Origin: Anaerolineales bacterium | Lineage (GTDB): Bacteria > Chloroflexota > Anaerolineae > 4572-78 > J111 | DNA: 64,000 nt | Assembly (NCBI GenBank): GCA_020634855.1 | Contig: JACKAU010000002.1 | Location: 1,054,001 to 1,118,000 of the forward strand | Direction: 5' to 3' | Shown here: positions 61,368 through 64,000 of the stretch, piece after piece | Position numbering within the stretch: position 1 is the stretch's first letter | Layout of the letters: the number at the start of each line of letters is the position of its first letter | Translations under genes and position numbers: made by a program | Notes under the pieces: model-generated | What the model was told of the DNA's origin: nothing | Databases searched by the model: none | Seen by the model: the letters and a program-made list of their open reading frames with translations, nothing else

Positions 61368-61775
61368 TGAGCCAGAGACTGAAGGTGAAGATCAAGACCT
61401 TAAAAGTGTTCCAACCGAAATGGTGTATGATCGCCAACACCATTTGGAAACCTATAAGGTCTTGAGGCGTAAGATATGGTATAATCCCCACGTAACACTA
61501 CCATACACACAAACTACACAAGCCAGACCTGACCAGTTTTATGAGACCATAACCCAGACGAGCCGGAACCAAAAAGATTTAACGCTAAAGTCGCTACCGG
61601 CGCAAGAGACGCAAAAGAATTTATCAAAAGCATTTGCGACTTTAGCGTCATTTGCGCCCCTTGCGTTTAAATTTCTGGCTCAACTTTTTATTTTGTGGGC
61701 AAAAAGTCAACTGTTTAGATACTACCTAAAAACCGGTCAGGTCTACTCGGCTTGCAAAAATAGAGAGGCCTTTCG
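61368..61775. other. Intergenic region with repeats and a possible extended -10 promoter
   Basis: An arm of the CTATAAGGTCT repeat lies near 61443. TGGTATAAT at 61477-61485 is an extended -10 that could drive the rhodanese gene with a leader of about 285 bases. CGCTAAAGTCGC (61583-61594) and GCGACTTTAGCG (61636-61647) are a perfect 12-base inverted repeat with a 41-base loop. A 140-codon open frame across the region has no ribosome binding site or family likeness. Confidence 0.55.
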
Positions 61776-62624
61776 ATGAGTAAAAACGGGTATACCTGCC
61801 CCGAAGTTTTGGTCGAAACGGAGTGGGTTGCGCAGCATTTGCATGATCCGCATCTGCGTCTGGTGGAGATGGATGCCGATCCCACGGCGTATCGTTTCGG
61901 CCATATTCCTACGGCGGTCGGCTGGAACTGGCAAGTCGATACCCGCGATGCCCTGCGTCGCAACATTCCCGACCCCACTGCCTTTGCCGCGTTGATGAGC
62001 CGGTCGGGCATCGCCAATGAGACCACCGTGGTGCTGTATGGCGACAAGAATAACTGGTTTGCCAGCTATGCCTTTTGGCTGTTGAAATATTATGGCCATG
62101 TCGATGTGCGCCTAATGAATGGCGGTCGCAAAAAATGGGCGGCTGAAAAGCGCCCCCTAACCCGAGCCATCCCCGATATTCAGCCGACTACCTATCAAGT
62201 TGAGGTAACAGACGCCGATGTCCGCGCCCTGCGGGATCGGGTGCTGGCCGGGCTACACCGGCCGGATACTGCCTTGGTCGATGTCCGATCGGCCAAAGAG
62301 TTTTCCGGCGACCTGGCCGCCCCGGAACATCTGCAGCAGGAGGGCGCCCAGCGCGCCGGCCATATTCCCGGCGCAGTTAACATCGCCTGGGGCCAAACCG
62401 TCCAAGCCGACGGCACCTTCAAACCCGCCGAAGCCTTACAGCGTCTCTACCACAGCCACGATGTCACGCCTGATAAAGAGGTCATCACCTATTGTCGCAT
62501 CGGCGAACGCTCGTCTCATACCTGGTTTGTGCTAAAATATCTACTGGGCTATCCGCATGTGCGCAATTACGATGGCTCCTGGGTGGAATGGGGTAATTTG
62601 ATCGATGTACCCATCGAGCGATAG
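61776..62624 (+). CDS. Two-domain rhodanese (thiosulfate/3-mercaptopyruvate sulfurtransferase)
   Basis: The 282-residue protein has two rhodanese domains. The first is inactive-type (with ETTVVLYGDKNNWFASYAFW and Asp in place of the Cys). The second carries catalytic Cys240 in TYCRIGERSSHTWF, the CRxGx[RT] loop of thiosulfate sulfurtransferases. It transfers sulfane sulfur to cyanide or thiols in the cytoplasm. The start follows GAGAGG eight bases upstream. Confidence 0.92.
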   Translation: MSKNGYTCPEVLVETEWVAQHLHDPHLRLVEMDADPTAYRFGHIPTAVGWNWQVDTRDALRRNIPDPTAFAALMSRSGIANETTVVLYGDKNNWFASYAFWLLKYYGHVDVRLMNGGRKKWAAEKRPLTRAIPDIQPTTYQVEVTDADVRALRDRVLAGLHRPDTALVDVRSAKEFSGDLAAPEHLQQEGAQRAGHIPGAVNIAWGQTVQADGTFKPAEALQRLYHSHDVTPDKEVITYCRIGERSSHTWFVLKYLLGYPHVRNYDGSWVEWGNLIDVPIER

Positions 62625-62736
62625 TCATACAGTTAACCCATAGGTGACATTTCCTCATGAATCGCTTAAATTTATCGTTTACAACACAAAGTGACTGTCA
62701 CCTTCGTTTCGTCAATCATCAACGGAGATGGCCGTT

Positions 62737-64000
62737 ATGACCGGCCCGACCTTCGTCCAATACGAACAAAAGCTTACCTTTCGCTTGTTAGTCGGCTACC
62801 GCTGGGTTAGTTTGCTGCCGCCCCTCTTGGATCTGCTTATTTTCTCTCCCCCTCAGGCGCTGTCCCGCATGGTCCTTAGTCTGCTGGTGGCCGCCGGCTT
62901 GACGTTAGGGTTAACCCTGGCCGTTACCCCCCTCAATCGCCGGTTGATGCAACATCCCTGGCTGCTGGGGATCGATTTGGTGATTTCAATCGGCCTGGTC
63001 TGGGCCACCGGCCTGGAGCAGAGTCCCTACTATCCCTATAGTTTAGCCCCTATTCTGGCGGCGGCGTTTTTCTTTGGCATTCGAGGCGGCGTTACGGCGG
63101 CGGCGTTTTACAGTCTGTTGTATGGCCTGGCTTGGCTGATCAATATGGTGCTCGCAGCGCCGGTCAACCTCTCCGGCGCATTGACCCAGGTGATGAGCTT
63201 CTTTCTTATCGGCGCGATTTTTGGCTACCCGACCCGCTTGCTCCAACAGCTCTATCAAGCCCATACCGAGTTAACCGCCAAAAACGACGAACTCTCAACG
63301 CGCAACCGCGATTTGGATCTGCTGCGCGAACTGTCGCTGGTGATGCAATCGTCCGTTGATCCGGCTGAGATGCAAGAGATTGTTTTACAGGGATTGGTGG
63401 AAAAAATGGGGTATCCCCGTGCGGTGATTGGTTTGTACGATCGGCCGCTCGATGCGCTGACCGGTTGGCTTGTCCTGGCCGGCAACACTGCGACCAACGG
63501 TAACGCCGCGCCCAAGCTGGCCCACACCGACGTGGCGTCTTTAAAGGCCGAGTCGGGGCCGCTCGCGCGGGCCTTGAAAGGTCGGTTGACGCTTGAAATT
63601 ACGGACGGTGAGGCCCCCACTCACGATGACGCTCTCAATCGGCGGCTTATTTTGGGATCGCACTACCTTATCTTACCGTTAAGTTTGCGGAATGAATTAG
63701 TAGGCGTCATTGTCATTGATCAACTCTCACCCGAGCGGCGGCTGTCTGCGGCCGAACGCCATTCACTCAACCATTTGGCCATGCACGCCGGTGTAGCCTT
63801 GGGCAGCGTCCGGCTCTGCATCGACCGCGCTCGGATAGCCGCCGTGGCCGCCGAACGCCATCGCATGGCCACCGATTTACACGACCAGGTCAGCCAGGCG
63901 CTCTATGGCCTGGCCTACGGTTTGGACGCAGCCAAGCAGTTGCTGGCCCACGAACCCAAACTCCAGCAGCTTTTGGCCAATTTACATCAAACCGCCGCCG
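62737..64000 (+). CDS. Sensor histidine kinase with GAF domain, N-terminal part
   Basis: The gene leaves the window at the right edge with 421 codons visible. It begins with about six hydrophobic segments (residues 18-175), then a coiled coil, a GAF domain (about 205-360) and a HisKA_3 segment with His382 in MATDLHDQVSQALYGL. The frame stays open to the end. The start at 62737 is supported by GGAG nine bases upstream; an in-frame ATG at 62728 lies too close to that site. It is a NarL-type kinase, and its ATPase domain and partner regulator should follow outside the window. Confidence 0.88.
   Translation, partial: MTGPTFVQYEQKLTFRLLVGYRWVSLLPPLLDLLIFSPPQALSRMVLSLLVAAGLTLGLTLAVTPLNRRLMQHPWLLGIDLVISIGLVWATGLEQSPYYPYSLAPILAAAFFFGIRGGVTAAAFYSLLYGLAWLINMVLAAPVNLSGALTQVMSFFLIGAIFGYPTRLLQQLYQAHTELTAKNDELSTRNRDLDLLRELSLVMQSSVDPAEMQEIVLQGLVEKMGYPRAVIGLYDRPLDALTGWLVLAGNTATNGNAAPKLAHTDVASLKAESGPLARALKGRLTLEITDGEAPTHDDALNRRLILGSHYLILPLSLRNELVGVIVIDQLSPERRLSAAERHSLNHLAMHAGVALGSVRLCIDRARIAAVAAERHRMATDLHDQVSQALYGLAYGLDAAKQLLAHEPKLQQLLANLHQTAA

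Noticed and set aside
61357..61779. 140-codon frame between the response regulator and rhodanese
   Set aside because: It covers dispersed repeats and a promoter-like -10, has no ribosome binding site and no recognisable domain.
1..64000. Integrated prophage or complete transposon
   Set aside because: No integrase, transposase, capsid, terminase or portal gene was recognised in any frame.

Overview
The window is a bacterial chromosome segment that most resembles a Chloroflexota genome, probably class Anaerolineae. This is an inference from content and no marker gene was searched. The supporting signs are several Hanks-type Ser/Thr kinases fused to TolB/WD40-like propellers or TPRs, Thr/Pro-rich extracellular linkers, paired roadblock/LC7 proteins, a DUF389 protein, many two-component sensors, and intergenic spacers full of short palindromic repeats. 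I saw no rRNA or tRNA gene, no CRISPR array and no complete insertion sequence.

Layout. 1-2.6 kb: end of a hybrid histidine kinase, then an ABC-2 exporter pair. 2.7-10.9 kb (minus strand): a USP-DUF389-SH3 membrane protein, a nitrilase-family amidase, and a 1591-residue protein joining metallo-beta-lactamase, STAS, pseudokinase, AAA ATPase and TPR domains. 10.9-11.7 kb: a repeat-filled spacer with eight palindromes spaced exactly 42 bp. 11.7-15.3 kb (minus): glycosyltransferase, RmlD-like reductase and a membrane phosphodiesterase-like protein. 15.7-26.5 kb: a signalling cluster with a 1282-residue LysM/propeller membrane protein, a propeller-bearing Ser/Thr kinase, two roadblock proteins with a Phd-like partner, and a TPR Ser/Thr kinase. 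26.8-30.4 kb: an accessory zone with a tandem GNAT protein, small proteins, an attC-like structure, a WYL regulator remnant and a degenerate 41-bp minisatellite. 30.4-35.5 kb: a glycosyltransferase, a zinc-ribbon membrane protein, a BlaI/BlaR1-like pair with a readable promoter-operator, a TauE-like exporter, a methyltransferase and an RNase H-fold protein. 35.6-39.5 kb (minus): a TauD-like dioxygenase, then a c-di-AMP module made of a diadenylate cyclase fused to YbbR repeats and a DHH phosphodiesterase. 39.7-43.6 kb: MaoC hydratase, Crp-family regulator with a palindromic site behind it, a small DUF2892 protein, a PNPOx-like protein, and an ArsN2-like acetyltransferase with an MFS transporter. 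43.6-46.3 kb: typA behind a structured leader with an intrinsic terminator, then a GNAT enzyme. 46.4-51.7 kb (minus): two overlapping sensor-kinase genes. 52-56.7 kb: a subtilase-like protein lacking the catalytic Ser, a dihydropyrimidinase and a TPR lipoprotein. 56.8-59.2 kb: an FtsX-type permease. 59.4-64 kb: a NarL-type two-component pair, a two-domain rhodanese and the start of another kinase.

Themes. Signal transduction dominates: four Hanks-kinase or kinase-like proteins or domains, seven two-component proteins, c-di-AMP synthesis and breakdown, and BlaI- and Crp-type regulators. The spacers carry at least six dispersed repeat families. The strongest candidates for something undescribed are the five-domain protein, the 42-bp phased palindrome array, the typA leader RNA and the cyclase-YbbR fusion with its DHH partner.
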